A program made the position numbers and the translations under genes. The notes beneath the pieces were generated by a model. The model searched no databases, had not been told where the DNA came from, and was given only the letters and a program-made list of their open reading frames with translations. Shown piece after piece: positions 47,685 through 56,695 of a stretch of DNA of 64,000 nucleotides. The stretch lies in assembly GCA_963668435.2 (NCBI GenBank), contig CAXXSC010000008.1, forward strand, positions 310,001-374,000, in the 5' to 3' direction. The DNA is from G963668435 sp963668435. Lineage in GTDB: Bacteria; Latescibacterota; Latescibacteria; Latescibacterales; Latescibacteraceae. The first letter of the stretch is position 1. Every line of letters begins with the position of its first letter.

Positions 47685-49265
47685 CTAACCGACGCTCTTT
47701 TTCAGCTCCTGTTCGACAGCGGCAAGAAATGCAGCTCTATAGCGCTGAAAATCCGCATCGCAACCAGTGATAGGATCCAGACGACGATACGAAACGCAGA
47801 GCGGTGCAACATCGACCAGGTAGGGATGGATACCGAGAACAGCCGCCTTGCCGGCAATAGCCGCACCAAGCGTTGTCGTTTCACTGATCGCATATCCGTC
47901 ACAATCGTACATGCCGTAAACCTCACGTCCGGAGAACGACGCGAGCAGGCGGCCGAACCATGGATCACGCGAAGCTCCTGCAGTAAGTGCGATGGGCACT
48001 GAAGGATCGACATTGAGCGCCTCGACCTGAAGTGCTGTCACCAGTGATGTCATGAGATTACTTGCGACAAAAGCCTTTGCCGGATTAGAGAAAAATGTGC
48101 CGGGATTCGGGATTGCGCCTGTCAGGGCGGGAAACGGCCCGGATTTCCGGTTAACCGGCGCGATATTAGGCAGAACAAGATACGAGAGATCGCTGATGAC
48201 TGTTTCGAGCATCGTGGCATCATAATCACAGAAAAAGTCTGCCCCCTGCTCTTTGAACTGCCGCTTAATCTCGCGAAAATCATTGCCACCGCCATAACGT
48301 GCCGTTACGACAGGCTGTCCATCCACGGTCCCCTGCACCACGACATCTCGTGTATAGGCATCCGGTGTAAACGCCGCCTTGCCGCCAATAAGAGCGACCA
48401 GTGTCCAGCTGCCGCCCTCCACCTGAATAACAGGTTTTCCGGCATTTTCAGGGAATGCCTGATACCAGGTCGACATTATCGGGATGTGTGACAGGCAGGT
48501 GTCATGCCCCCCCGGAACAACAAGAGGATTGCAGTCAAGCTCAAGCTCTTTCACCTTCTCTGCCGGAACACTGCCGATAGCTTTATAACACAGCGCGGCC
48601 TTTTCGGGAACCAGCCTGCGGAAAGACTCGATTGCTGAAGCGGCGGAGCTGATCGTGCCGGGCGATTCCTTGATATTTCGCGCACCTGAATGGCACATCC
48701 AATAGCTTTGCTCATTACCCGCAACCGAGGCCGCGTTGGCATAATCACCAAGGAAATGACCGCTCATCAGGGTGCCGTAATTAGCGAAATGAGCGCTTTT
48801 TTCCAGAAGTGACGGGCGTTCCATCTCTTCGAATATCAATCGTTTGAGCAGGGTCAGGCTGCCGGGAAAATCCCGTATCGAACCGGTCTCGCTGAAAAAG
48901 ACATCCTCAGGCCCGGCAATCTCGGCGAATCGTTCATGCACTTCGGCGGGATAGTCCTGTGTATAAGCCAGTGTCAGTTCACGGCCGGGCACCTCGATCA
49001 GCTCGTTGTTATCTCCTACCAGGCCACCGGAAGCACCGCGGGCCACGGGCGCGATGACCGCAGCGTGGCGAAGGTATGGCGCGAGTTTCCTGATCGCATT
49101 GTCAAACCAAGCGAATTCCTCGCCAGTATCATTGTAATCAAGGCCGCTCTCGTTTGTTACCGGTGTTTCCGTGCTCACTGATTCGAGCGGAGCAAGTGTC
49201 TCGAAATCCAGCACCTCAAGCTTGATATTGGAGGCGCCATCCACCGGTACGATGATGGTCTTCAT
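47685..49265 (-). CDS. FGGY-family carbohydrate kinase, probable rhamnulokinase
   Basis: 526 residues, an ASKHA sugar kinase. The N-terminal phosphate loop reads IIVPVDGASNIKLEVLD in place of the common IGIDxGTTSxK. The central PGGHDTCLSHI matches the FGGY G-x-H-D-T motif, and GTVDGQPVVTARYGGGND, LTAGASRDPWFGRLLASFSG and ISETTTLGAAIAGKAAV fit the second domain. By position between GH78 and RhaI it should phosphorylate L-rhamnulose to rhamnulose-1-phosphate. It is longer and more divergent than E. coli RhaB, so the substrate is assigned from context. The start has GGAG seven bases upstream. Confidence 0.8.
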   Translation of the reverse strand: MKTIIVPVDGASNIKLEVLDFETLAPLESVSTETPVTNESGLDYNDTGEEFAWFDNAIRKLAPYLRHAAVIAPVARGASGGLVGDNNELIEVPGRELTLAYTQDYPAEVHERFAEIAGPEDVFFSETGSIRDFPGSLTLLKRLIFEEMERPSLLEKSAHFANYGTLMSGHFLGDYANAASVAGNEQSYWMCHSGARNIKESPGTISSAASAIESFRRLVPEKAALCYKAIGSVPAEKVKELELDCNPLVVPGGHDTCLSHIPIMSTWYQAFPENAGKPVIQVEGGSWTLVALIGGKAAFTPDAYTRDVVVQGTVDGQPVVTARYGGGNDFREIKRQFKEQGADFFCDYDATMLETVISDLSYLVLPNIAPVNRKSGPFPALTGAIPNPGTFFSNPAKAFVASNLMTSLVTALQVEALNVDPSVPIALTAGASRDPWFGRLLASFSGREVYGMYDCDGYAISETTTLGAAIAGKAAVLGIHPYLVDVAPLCVSYRRLDPITGCDADFQRYRAAFLAAVEQELKKSVG

Positions 49266-49294
49266 GTCAACTCCATTTTCCTTCAGTATTCCAA

Positions 49295-49362
49295 TGGCCG
49301 TAACCTCTGATCATAGTGACGGGTCCTGCGGAAAAGGTCCCGTCGATCGACAGTTACGGCCA
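49295..49362 (-). promoter_or_regulatory. Structured RNA element in the kinase leader
   Basis: In the 123-base gap between the rhamnosidase and kinase genes, TGGCCGTAAC (49295-49304) pairs perfectly with GTTACGGCCA (49353-49362). Nested inside, 49318-49326 pairs with 49336-49344 (one mismatch), and GATC tetramers flank the inner stem. The element ends about 25 bases before the kinase start. It may tune translation or mRNA stability; no known class recognised. Confidence 0.5.
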
Positions 49363-49388
49363 CTGATAATGCCGCATCAACTACTTTA

Positions 49389-52199
49389 TTATTTAACGCT
49401 GAACGAATAGCTTCCCGAACCGGCGGTATAAACTTCGTAACCGTCTTCACTTCGGATGAAACCGAGCCCCTCGGCCTCACGGGCTGGCTTGCCGCCTTCG
49501 GTGACACTTGCACTGCCCTCAACCGGGACATGAATAATCGCGCTCGTGTTGGCGGGAACGGTCACTTTCATCTCAAAAGCGGCACTCGTGCGTTTCCAGG
49601 AGCTTTCGATAAGGCCGTGCATGGATTCAAAGCTCGCATTGGCGAAATCGAGACGATCGTCGGGATAGGGTTTCACGACAAAGCGTTTGAAAGCGTTCTC
49701 GTTATCATCCAGCTCGATACCAGCGACAGAGCTATACAGCCACTCGCCGACCGATCCGAGGGAATAATGGTTGAAACTGTTCATGCCGGGATCCTGGAAT
49801 CCCTTGTGCTCGGTCCAGCCGTCCCAGCGCTCCCAAATAGTGGTGGCGCCATGCTTGATCGAGTAACCCCAGGAAGGGAATGTGTCATTCAAAAGCAGGC
49901 GGTACGCGATATCTTTCCTGCCCGCCTCGGTCAGCACCGGGCAGAGATGGCGGACACCGATGAATCCGGTGGAAAGGTGCCAGTCTTTCTCTTTAATTTT
50001 TCGTACGAGATGTTCCGCCGCTTTTTCCCTGAGTTCAGCAGGAAGAAGGTCCATGTAGAGGGCAAGAACGTAATTTGTCTGTGTCTCACCAATGCTCTCG
50101 ACACGTTCGGTACCGCTGGCGTCGAATCCCTGCTTTTTGAGATCGTGGCCAGTTACATTGTAAACACGGCCGTCCTCGGCAACAAATTCACGCTGGAACG
50201 CCGCGCGGACATCATTGAAAAGATTCTCGTATTTTACGGCATCGCTGTCCCTGCCAATCGCGGCAGCCATTTCTGCAAGGAGTTTTGCATCATAGGCCCA
50301 GTAGGCGGTAGCGAGCAGGTCTTTCGGCGTATCGGCCTTGATCGACAGCCAGTCGCCGTAATTATTGTTGAGATGGTTCCTGCGGACGAGATTCGGGTTG
50401 TCTTTCTTCATGAAATCGAGCCATTTTGCCATGGCGTCGAAATGTTCCTCGATGATTTTCGTATCGCCATACATGCGCCAGATTGTCCAGGGCACGATGA
50501 TACCGGCATCACCCCAACCGGGTGCGGCCTCGAACGGCCTGCCGTCGTTGGCGATACGCGGCGAGAAATCAGCGAATGCACCCTCGGCAGACTGACCATC
50601 CTCGACATCGTGCATCCATTTTTTGAAGAAAGCGCTGACATCGCGGTTGTAAGTAGCGGTGCGCACGAAAATCTGAGCGTCACCCATCCAGCCAAGGCGC
50701 TCGTCACGCTGCGGGCAGTCCGTGGGCACGCTGATGAAATTGCCGCGCTGGCCCCAGTCGATATTGCTGACAAGCTTGTTGACCATGTCATCCGAGCAGG
50801 CGAATGTACCGGTCTTCGGTGTCGCGGAATGCACGACAATACCGGTGATGCTGTCCTTCGTGGGCTTTTCGGGCATACCGACAAGCTCGACATACTGGAA
50901 ACCGTGGAACGTGAAGCGAGGTTCAAAGACCTCCACTCCCTCACCCTTGAGAACATAGGTGTCGATCACTTTTGCAGCGCGAAGGTTTGTTGTGTAAACC
51001 GACCCGGAAGGATTCAGACGCTCACCGAAACGAAGTGTGATCACCGTTCCTTTTTTGCCGCGAACCTTGAGACGTGCCCAGCCGGCGATATTCTGGCCGA
51101 GGTTGACAACATAGGTACCTTTCGAGGGCTCTGTAATTTCAACGGGACGAACCTCACCGGTGACTTTGACCGGCTGCGAGGGCTGCGAGACCATCTCGAT
51201 CGACGGCGCATCGACGACCGTTGCCATGTCCCAGCCGCTGTCATTGTATGAAGCGTTGCACCAGCCGGGCATTTCGAGACGGGCATCGTAATACTCACCG
51301 TCCATGAAATCGGAATAGATAATGGGGCCGTAGGAACATTTCCAGCTGCCGTCGGAAACAATAGTCTGCTTCCGCCCATCAGCCAGAGTGACCTCGAGCT
51401 GTACGATGACACTGTTCACGAGACCATAAAATCCACGGTCACGGCGCCATCCGATATGACCGCTGTACCAGCCTTCACCGACAACAGCGCCGAGCGCGTT
51501 TTCGCCGCGCTTGAGAAGCGAGGTCACATCATAACTGCGGTAATGAACACGTTTGAAATAATCGGTCCATTCAGGCGCGAAAACATCTTCACCGATACGC
51601 TCGCCGTTGGTGTATACCTCAAACAGGCCGCGGGCGGAAACATAAATGGTAGCCTTTTTAACGGCACCGTCGATATTGAATGCTTTGCGGAACCAGGGAA
51701 CCGGTGTCGAATCCTGCTTGTAGGTCTCGCTTTTGTATAGCGCGGGATCCATGGCGATCCACTTTGCCGACCAATCGCTGTTATTGAGAAGACCGATGGA
51801 AAAAGAAGCCGGTTTGCTGTAATTGGTCATATCACCCCTGCTGTCACGGCAGGCGACTTTCCAGTAACAGTCAGTACGTGACGTGAGCCGAGCACCGTCA
51901 TACTCGACCTGAATCGACTGGCTGCTCTCGACAAGGCCGCTGTCCCATAGATCACCACGATCCTGTTTGAGGATATCGGCTGAGGATGCCACCAGAATAT
52001 GGTAGGCGCTCTGCATCTCACCACGTCGTGACGAGCTCAGTTTCCAACTGAGCCGGGGATTGACATCATCGATACCGATCGGGTTCTCAAGGTACTCGCA
52101 TTTGAGATCGTGTATTTTCATAGTCGACACGTCTCCCAGTGCCGCGGCGGAAAAAATCATCGCCGCCAGACAGGCACCTGCTGTTACTGCTGTTTTCAT
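49389..52199 (-). CDS. Secreted alpha-L-rhamnosidase (GH78)
   Basis: About 936 residues with a signal peptide (TAGACLAAMIFSAAALG). GH78 order: N-terminal beta-sandwich (CEYLENPIGIDDVNPRLSWK), D-like carbohydrate-binding domain (KKATIYVSARGLFEVYTNGE, LKRGENALGAVVGEGWYSG), a further beta domain, then the (alpha/alpha)6 catalytic barrel with FISVPTDCPQRDERLGWMGD, AFADFSPRIAND, AAPGWGDAGIIVPW and TTIWERWDGWTEHKGF, and a C-terminal sandwich. It releases L-rhamnose from rhamnogalacturonan, ulvan-type or other rhamnosides. The second ATG pair (52199) is preferred because GGAG sits six bases upstream. It feeds the downstream kinase/isomerase genes. Confidence 0.93.
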   Translation of the reverse strand: MKTAVTAGACLAAMIFSAAALGDVSTMKIHDLKCEYLENPIGIDDVNPRLSWKLSSSRRGEMQSAYHILVASSADILKQDRGDLWDSGLVESSQSIQVEYDGARLTSRTDCYWKVACRDSRGDMTNYSKPASFSIGLLNNSDWSAKWIAMDPALYKSETYKQDSTPVPWFRKAFNIDGAVKKATIYVSARGLFEVYTNGERIGEDVFAPEWTDYFKRVHYRSYDVTSLLKRGENALGAVVGEGWYSGHIGWRRDRGFYGLVNSVIVQLEVTLADGRKQTIVSDGSWKCSYGPIIYSDFMDGEYYDARLEMPGWCNASYNDSGWDMATVVDAPSIEMVSQPSQPVKVTGEVRPVEITEPSKGTYVVNLGQNIAGWARLKVRGKKGTVITLRFGERLNPSGSVYTTNLRAAKVIDTYVLKGEGVEVFEPRFTFHGFQYVELVGMPEKPTKDSITGIVVHSATPKTGTFACSDDMVNKLVSNIDWGQRGNFISVPTDCPQRDERLGWMGDAQIFVRTATYNRDVSAFFKKWMHDVEDGQSAEGAFADFSPRIANDGRPFEAAPGWGDAGIIVPWTIWRMYGDTKIIEEHFDAMAKWLDFMKKDNPNLVRRNHLNNNYGDWLSIKADTPKDLLATAYWAYDAKLLAEMAAAIGRDSDAVKYENLFNDVRAAFQREFVAEDGRVYNVTGHDLKKQGFDASGTERVESIGETQTNYVLALYMDLLPAELREKAAEHLVRKIKEKDWHLSTGFIGVRHLCPVLTEAGRKDIAYRLLLNDTFPSWGYSIKHGATTIWERWDGWTEHKGFQDPGMNSFNHYSLGSVGEWLYSSVAGIELDDNENAFKRFVVKPYPDDRLDFANASFESMHGLIESSWKRTSAAFEMKVTVPANTSAIIHVPVEGSASVTEGGKPAREAEGLGFIRSEDGYEVYTAGSGSYSFSVK

Positions 52200-52371
52200 C
52201 ATAGTCTCCATCTGGAAATGTGTGATGTGACGTTCCTATCAATAATTAATAATTTCACTGTTAAGCGTAATACCAGTGTGCATGAAAAAAGCTGTCATTC
52301 AGCTTGATATTATTTGAAAACCTCAATTAAGTCATACCGTCAGGTATTACGTATAACTGGCACAATACCAT

Positions 52372-52542
52372 TTAGGCTTTCTTTTTCATAACCGAAGGCG
52401 CTGAGGCAAACCAGAGAATCATTCCCACAAACATGAGAGTCGCATGTGTCTGCCAGTCCAGTACCCCGTTGAAAACGAGGATTGCCGGTACTATCGTGAG
52501 CATAAGCCCTGTGACAGCCATGATTTTCATAATTGTTTTCAT
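52372..52542 (-). CDS. 56-residue two-span membrane protein linked to the permease
   Basis: Short gene of 56 codons plus TAA. The protein starts MKTIMKIMAVTGLMLTIVPA and ends SAPSVMKKKA. It has two hydrophobic helices (residues 7-25 and 34-49) separated by FNGVLDWQTH, with a basic tail. The SD AGGA sits nine bases before ATG 52542. The gene begins 37 bases after the permease stop, in the same orientation. Small membrane partners of solute carriers are well known for other transporter families. I infer it may be an accessory subunit of the NCS1-like permease. No family recognised. Confidence 0.55.
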   Translation of the reverse strand: MKTIMKIMAVTGLMLTIVPAILVFNGVLDWQTHATLMFVGMILWFASAPSVMKKKA

Positions 52543-52579
52543 TCTATCGTATCCTGTCTGTTTCAGGTTATCTTCAATA

Positions 52580-53956
52580 TCAGTTCGAGGCCTTCACGCC
52601 GCGCTGTTCTATAAAATTGAATACGATGTAGAGAATAACGGCGATAAACCAACCGGGCAGCCCCTTGAAGAAAAGCTCGACATCGATGAAATACACCGCC
52701 GTGAGTGTCAAAGCCCAGGCAAGACCAGCCGACCAGCTTATCATTCGGCCCGTGCTTTCCGCGAAATTGCTCAGAAGGCCAAGTTTCGGCAGCAACCAGA
52801 AATCGGCAAAAATCACTGCGCCCATAGGCATGAGGATGAGCCCGTAGAGTGCTACAAAGTCCATAAGTTTCATAACAAGTGCGGGGAAACAGGCGGCAAT
52901 GGTAGTTATGAGTCCTGCGGTGAGTGTGACTTTCCAGCGTTTCCAGTTCGGTGTTGCGACCTGAAGGGCAAGTCCTGCACGATACAGGGTTGGATTAGCA
53001 GTTGTCCAGCCGGCAATAACCACACAGACAACACCGGCGACTCCCGCTGCCATATAAGCGATCGGGCCCGGCGCAACAGCGCCGAGGGCGGCCGCGCAAA
53101 GAATGCCCGAACTGACCCATGCTATGAAATGTCCGAGGAACATGCCGAAAACACTGGCAAAACCGTACTGCCATTTTTTTGCATAACGGAACATTGACAT
53201 GTCGGCCATACCTATGTGCATGGCCATATTACAGAACCAGGCGAAAAAGAGAACATGCCAGAATGTGTATTTTGACTGCCCGGCAAGAGGAACACCGGTC
53301 CAGATTTTTTCATTGGCAACACGCCAGAAATCTCCAACAGAGGTGCAGCCGAGTGAGGGAAGAACGGCAAGGCCGGAAGCAACAAAAACAAGGAACATCC
53401 ATGGCGCACAGATTTTAGCGAAATGGGAGAGCTTTTCGAAACCGAGGATCGCGAGCATTGTCACCACCGCACCGACAAAGAAAACAACCAGCACCCATGT
53501 GACACTTGTCGGCAGCATATCGTCAAGGCCCGGCATGGGCATATTAAATGGCAAGCCTACCGCGGTCGCAGCAACCGCGATCATCGATCCGGCCAGGAAA
53601 CAGAACATAAGGGCATTGACAATGCTGTAAACCGCGGTCAGGTAAGGCCCGCTGATCTTCCTGAGCTGCCAGTAAAGGGTCAGGCGGGTTTTAGTGGCAA
53701 TCGGTGCACAGAGAAAAGCCCAGGAAAGGACCGCAAGTAAATTACCAAATATCAAACCGAAAATCAAATCGCCAGCGGACACCCCATGGGCAACAAAAAG
53801 CGGGCCGATAACGAACTCGGTCCCCGCAACATGCTCACCGGCAAACATGCCGATAAAGTTTCCCGCGCCCTGCAGTTTGTCTTTGCTGACAGGCTCACGG
53901 TCAAATTCGTACAGGGCGTCGAGACGCTCTGTCAAAGATTGCTGTTTGGTTGCCAT
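52580..53956 (-). CDS. NCS1-like (cytosine/purine permease family) transporter, candidate rhamnose carrier
   Basis: 458 residues with about 12 membrane helices. The N-terminal GAGNFIGMFAGEHVAGTEFV, helix 3 ISGPYLTAVYSIVNALMF, AWFCNMAMHIGMADMSMFRY, AGWTTANPTLYRAGLALQVA and GLILMPMGAVIFADFWLL resemble the nucleobase:cation-symport-1 family, especially the 'Txanptlyraglalq' segment. These carriers use Na+ or H+ to import nucleobases, vitamins or hydantoins. Here the gene leads the rhamnose operon, so I infer rhamnose or a rhamnoside as substrate, which would be new for this fold. GGAGAGAG precedes the ATG. Confidence 0.8.
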   Translation of the reverse strand: MATKQQSLTERLDALYEFDREPVSKDKLQGAGNFIGMFAGEHVAGTEFVIGPLFVAHGVSAGDLIFGLIFGNLLAVLSWAFLCAPIATKTRLTLYWQLRKISGPYLTAVYSIVNALMFCFLAGSMIAVAATAVGLPFNMPMPGLDDMLPTSVTWVLVVFFVGAVVTMLAILGFEKLSHFAKICAPWMFLVFVASGLAVLPSLGCTSVGDFWRVANEKIWTGVPLAGQSKYTFWHVLFFAWFCNMAMHIGMADMSMFRYAKKWQYGFASVFGMFLGHFIAWVSSGILCAAALGAVAPGPIAYMAAGVAGVVCVVIAGWTTANPTLYRAGLALQVATPNWKRWKVTLTAGLITTIAACFPALVMKLMDFVALYGLILMPMGAVIFADFWLLPKLGLLSNFAESTGRMISWSAGLAWALTLTAVYFIDVELFFKGLPGWFIAVILYIVFNFIEQRGVKASN

Positions 53957-54091
53957 ACTCTCTCCATAATATATAACGTTTGATAAGATTTTTTATTCTA
54001 ACTCTTTTGACCTTCCCATGCAAGAAAAACCATGACATACTGCAAAAAGTTTTTTATCAGACAACCCGTTTAAAAGCATAAAAAACACAAG

Positions 54092-54120
54092 TTGATTATC
54101 TGCTTTTTTATACATATATT
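54092..54120 (+). promoter_or_regulatory. Predicted sigma-70-type promoter for the HD-GYP/HDOD genes
   Basis: TTGATT (54092-54097) and TATATT (54115-54120) are separated by exactly 17 bases, matching four of six and five of six consensus positions. Transcription would start near 54127, about 58 bases before the ATG at 54185. Confidence 0.45.
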
Positions 54121-54184
54121 GGCTACACTGAGATGTATTTTCTTGTAATGGTTTTAATGCTTTTCATTTTTGGGCGACAAGGTT

Positions 54185-55141
54185 ATGAAAGACAATTATT
54201 ATGCCATTCATCCTCAGATTTTGCGCATAGACAGCGAATTGCCCTTCCATATCTATTTAAGGACCAAGGAAGGGTACAGCCGCCTTCTGGCCCAGGGAAG
54301 AACATATGCCGCTTTCATCCACATGAAGATTTTCAAGTACTCCATCTCGACACTGTACATAGAAACCAGCCAGATTGATAGTTATTTCAAGTATCTCGAA
54401 GACAACATGGACGCTATCAACGTGGACATGCTTATCAGTGTCAAAAGCAAAGCACGGATCAGCCATGAACTCATCACACATCTCGCAAAGCTGGCTCTTG
54501 CCGCCCCGGACCTGAAAACTATCGAACGATACAAGAAACACATAGGTTTCTTGGTTCATTTCATATTCTCCCAGGGCGACAGTATCAAGTATCTCATTCC
54601 ACTGGCAGCGACAAGTTTTCATGAATACAATCATCTCGTCAATGTCGGCATTTATGCCCTCGGCCTTTTAAAAGAGGTCATCGGTGACGATGACCGTTAT
54701 AACACATACGAGATCGGCAACGGATTTTTCCTGCATGATATCGGGAAATACGACATCCCAGAGGAAATATCCAGGAAACAGGGTAAGCTTAGTGAAATTG
54801 AGTGGAACATCATGAAACAGCATCCCCAGAAAGGCTACGACCTTCTCCGGGAACTGGGACAGATGACCGAGGAAATCGGCATCATAGTCCTTCAGCACCA
54901 TGAGCGTCAGAACGGAAGCGGCTATCCGAGGAAGATCCGGGGCGAGGAGATACATCTCTACAGCATGATCTGCACAATCGCCGATGCATTCGATGCGCTC
55001 ACATCGCAGCGCCCGTACCGTCAGGCACAATCGTCATTCAATGCGTTGAAAATCATGCAGAATGAAATGCTTCAGTATTTCGATCCAAAAGTTTTCGCAA
55101 AATTTGTACTCATGTTCAGCAAAGCAAAACAGGTTGGTTAA
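54185..55141 (+). CDS. HD-GYP domain cyclic-di-GMP phosphodiesterase-like protein
   Basis: 318 residues. An N-terminal region of about 140 residues (LPFHIYLRTKEGYSRLLAQG) resembles PilZ-like or YcgR-like ligand domains only loosely. The HD-GYP domain shows GNGFFLHDIGKYDIPEEI, MKQHPQKGYDLLRELGQ, VLQHHERQNGSGYPRKIRG and CTIADAFDALTSQRPYRQA, with the GYP triplet intact. Such enzymes hydrolyse c-di-GMP or related dinucleotides using a di- or tri-iron centre. The ATG is close to AAGG; a TTG at 54170 is an alternative. Followed after 29 bases by the HDOD gene, an apparent signalling pair. Confidence 0.85.
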   Translation: MKDNYYAIHPQILRIDSELPFHIYLRTKEGYSRLLAQGRTYAAFIHMKIFKYSISTLYIETSQIDSYFKYLEDNMDAINVDMLISVKSKARISHELITHLAKLALAAPDLKTIERYKKHIGFLVHFIFSQGDSIKYLIPLAATSFHEYNHLVNVGIYALGLLKEVIGDDDRYNTYEIGNGFFLHDIGKYDIPEEISRKQGKLSEIEWNIMKQHPQKGYDLLRELGQMTEEIGIIVLQHHERQNGSGYPRKIRGEEIHLYSMICTIADAFDALTSQRPYRQAQSSFNALKIMQNEMLQYFDPKVFAKFVLMFSKAKQVG

Positions 55142-55170
55142 CGAACAGCCTGGAAGAAACGGACAGTAAA

Positions 55171-56046
55171 ATGTCTCATGACTTTATTAATGACCTGAAA
55201 GAAGCGGTTGCCGATGGTATTCCATCCTCGGCAGCAATTGTCGGCGAGGTCATAAAAATAATCTACGACCAGAGCTCAAGCGCAGCCGATCTCGCCGCAA
55301 TTATCGAACGCGATCCCCCGCTGACAGCCAAGATCCTCAAGATATCGAATTCGGCCTATTACGGGGCGACAAAGAAAATCTCGTCACTACAGCGCGCCGT
55401 GGTCGTTCTCGGTTTCGATACCATCAAGGAACTGGTGACCACTATGTCGGTCGTGCATTCATTTTTCCAGGCCAGCTCCAGCGGCAGTGTCGACAGGCCG
55501 GGGCTCTGGCTCCATTCGGTTGGCACCGCAAGAGCCTCGCAGATCATTTCAGACCGTCTGGGTATCGGCAGATCGGATGTCGCCTATACAGTCGGCCTTC
55601 TGCATGATATAGGTAAGATCGTTACGGCGCTGACCTACCCGGATCATTACAGCAACACCGTACAGCATGCTTTGGAAAACAATCTACCCATTATCAAGTC
55701 CGAGAGGCTGATCCTCAACATCGACCACTGCATGATCGGCAGGATACTCTGTGACGTCTGGGATTTGCCGGGAGAACTGAGCAACGCACTTCTTTATCAT
55801 CACGAACCTATGGACAGCGAAGTTAAAAGCAGTCAGCTGCCGTGTATCGTATATCTCGGCAACCAGATGGCACGGAAAGCTCAGATCGGGAATCCAGGCG
55901 ATAACTTCATGCCTGATCCGTCACCGGCAACACTGTCAGTATTCGGCCAGACTCCAAAGGAAATCGCCACGAACTACAGAAAAACCTACAATGAGTTCTA
56001 TAAAGAAAAAGAAGATCTCATTGGCTTCTTCTCAGGCCTCAGATAA
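55171..56046 (+). CDS. HDOD domain signalling protein
   Basis: 291 residues. A single HDOD domain: PSSAAIVGEVIKIIYDQSSS, LTAKILKISNSAYYGA, SLQRAVVVLGFDTIKELVTT, LWLHSVGTARASQIISDRLG, AYTVGLLHDIGKIVTALTYP and IDHCMIGRILCDVWDLPGEL. HDOD proteins are often HD-like regulators linked to motility, c-di-GMP or stress; the LLHDIGK motif is preserved here, so residual metal binding is possible. Weak SD (GGAC). The gene probably shares the promoter at 54092 with the HD-GYP gene upstream. Confidence 0.85.
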   Translation: MSHDFINDLKEAVADGIPSSAAIVGEVIKIIYDQSSSAADLAAIIERDPPLTAKILKISNSAYYGATKKISSLQRAVVVLGFDTIKELVTTMSVVHSFFQASSSGSVDRPGLWLHSVGTARASQIISDRLGIGRSDVAYTVGLLHDIGKIVTALTYPDHYSNTVQHALENNLPIIKSERLILNIDHCMIGRILCDVWDLPGELSNALLYHHEPMDSEVKSSQLPCIVYLGNQMARKAQIGNPGDNFMPDPSPATLSVFGQTPKEIATNYRKTYNEFYKEKEDLIGFFSGLR

Positions 56047-56125
56047 GTTAATCCATCATTCAGTATAAATGATGCATCCTCTTCACTATTCATCACATTA
56101 TCAACCAAAGCAGTCAGGAGTTATC

Positions 56126-56617
56126 GTGAAAATCGCAATTGTGTATCATTCGGAAAGCGGCAACACAAAAAAACAGGCGGAACTGGTTCAGGAAGGCGCG
56201 TTGAGCGTTCAGGGCATCGAGGTCAAAATGATGTCGATAGACAATGCGGATAATGCCTGGATAGAGGATTCAAAAGCTGTCATCTTCGGCAGCCCGACAT
56301 ATGAAGGTACCTGCAGCTGGCAGATGAAAAAATACCTCGACACGCCCAAAGTCAAATTCGGCGGGAAACTCGCCGGATTTTTCGCCTCGCAGAACTGGCC
56401 AGGCGGCGGCGGTGCCGATATTGCGGAAATGACTATGATCGCCGCAGCGCTTGTCCACGGCATGCTCGTTTACTCCGGCGGAATCGCAAAAGGATACCCG
56501 CCACTCCATTTCGGTGCCGTGTCACACAAAGCGCCTTCGACTGAATTCGACATCGAACGCGCACGCAAGCTTGGCGAAAACATCGCATCGATGGTCAAGG
56601 AACTGTTTGACAAATAA
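56126..56617 (+). CDS. Flavodoxin / NAD(P)H:quinone oxidoreductase-like protein
   Basis: 163 residues. The FMN phosphate loop AIVYHSESGNTKKQAEL and isoalloxazine loops FGSPTYEGTCSWQMK and ASQNWPGGGGADIAEMTMI fit the flavodoxin/WrbA-type fold. The GTG start at 56126 is supported by CAGGAG five bases upstream and by the family pattern that begins at the first beta strand; a longer frame to 56069 is unlikely. Cytoplasmic FMN protein, electron partner unknown. A strong terminator follows. Confidence 0.83.
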   Translation: MKIAIVYHSESGNTKKQAELVQEGALSVQGIEVKMMSIDNADNAWIEDSKAVIFGSPTYEGTCSWQMKKYLDTPKVKFGGKLAGFFASQNWPGGGGADIAEMTMIAAALVHGMLVYSGGIAKGYPPLHFGAVSHKAPSTEFDIERARKLGENIASMVKELFDK

Positions 56618-56648
56618 CTCCTTGAATAAAAATATTTAACGCAGAAAA

Positions 56649-56682
56649 AAAAGCCGCACATCGTTTGATATGCGGCTTTTTC
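56649..56682. terminator. Bidirectional rho-independent terminator
   Basis: AAGCCGCACATC (56651-56662) pairs with GATATGCGGCTT (56667-56678), with one mismatch, flanked by A and T runs. It serves the convergent flavodoxin and sorted propeller-protein genes. Confidence 0.8.
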
Positions 56683-56695
56683 ATATCAGGCTGGC

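Noticed and set aside
49530..51251. 573-codon open frame on the plus strand, antisense to the rhamnosidase gene
   Set aside because: It lies wholly inside the well-supported GH78 gene, has no SD and no recognisable domain; such frames arise from the codon bias of the real gene.
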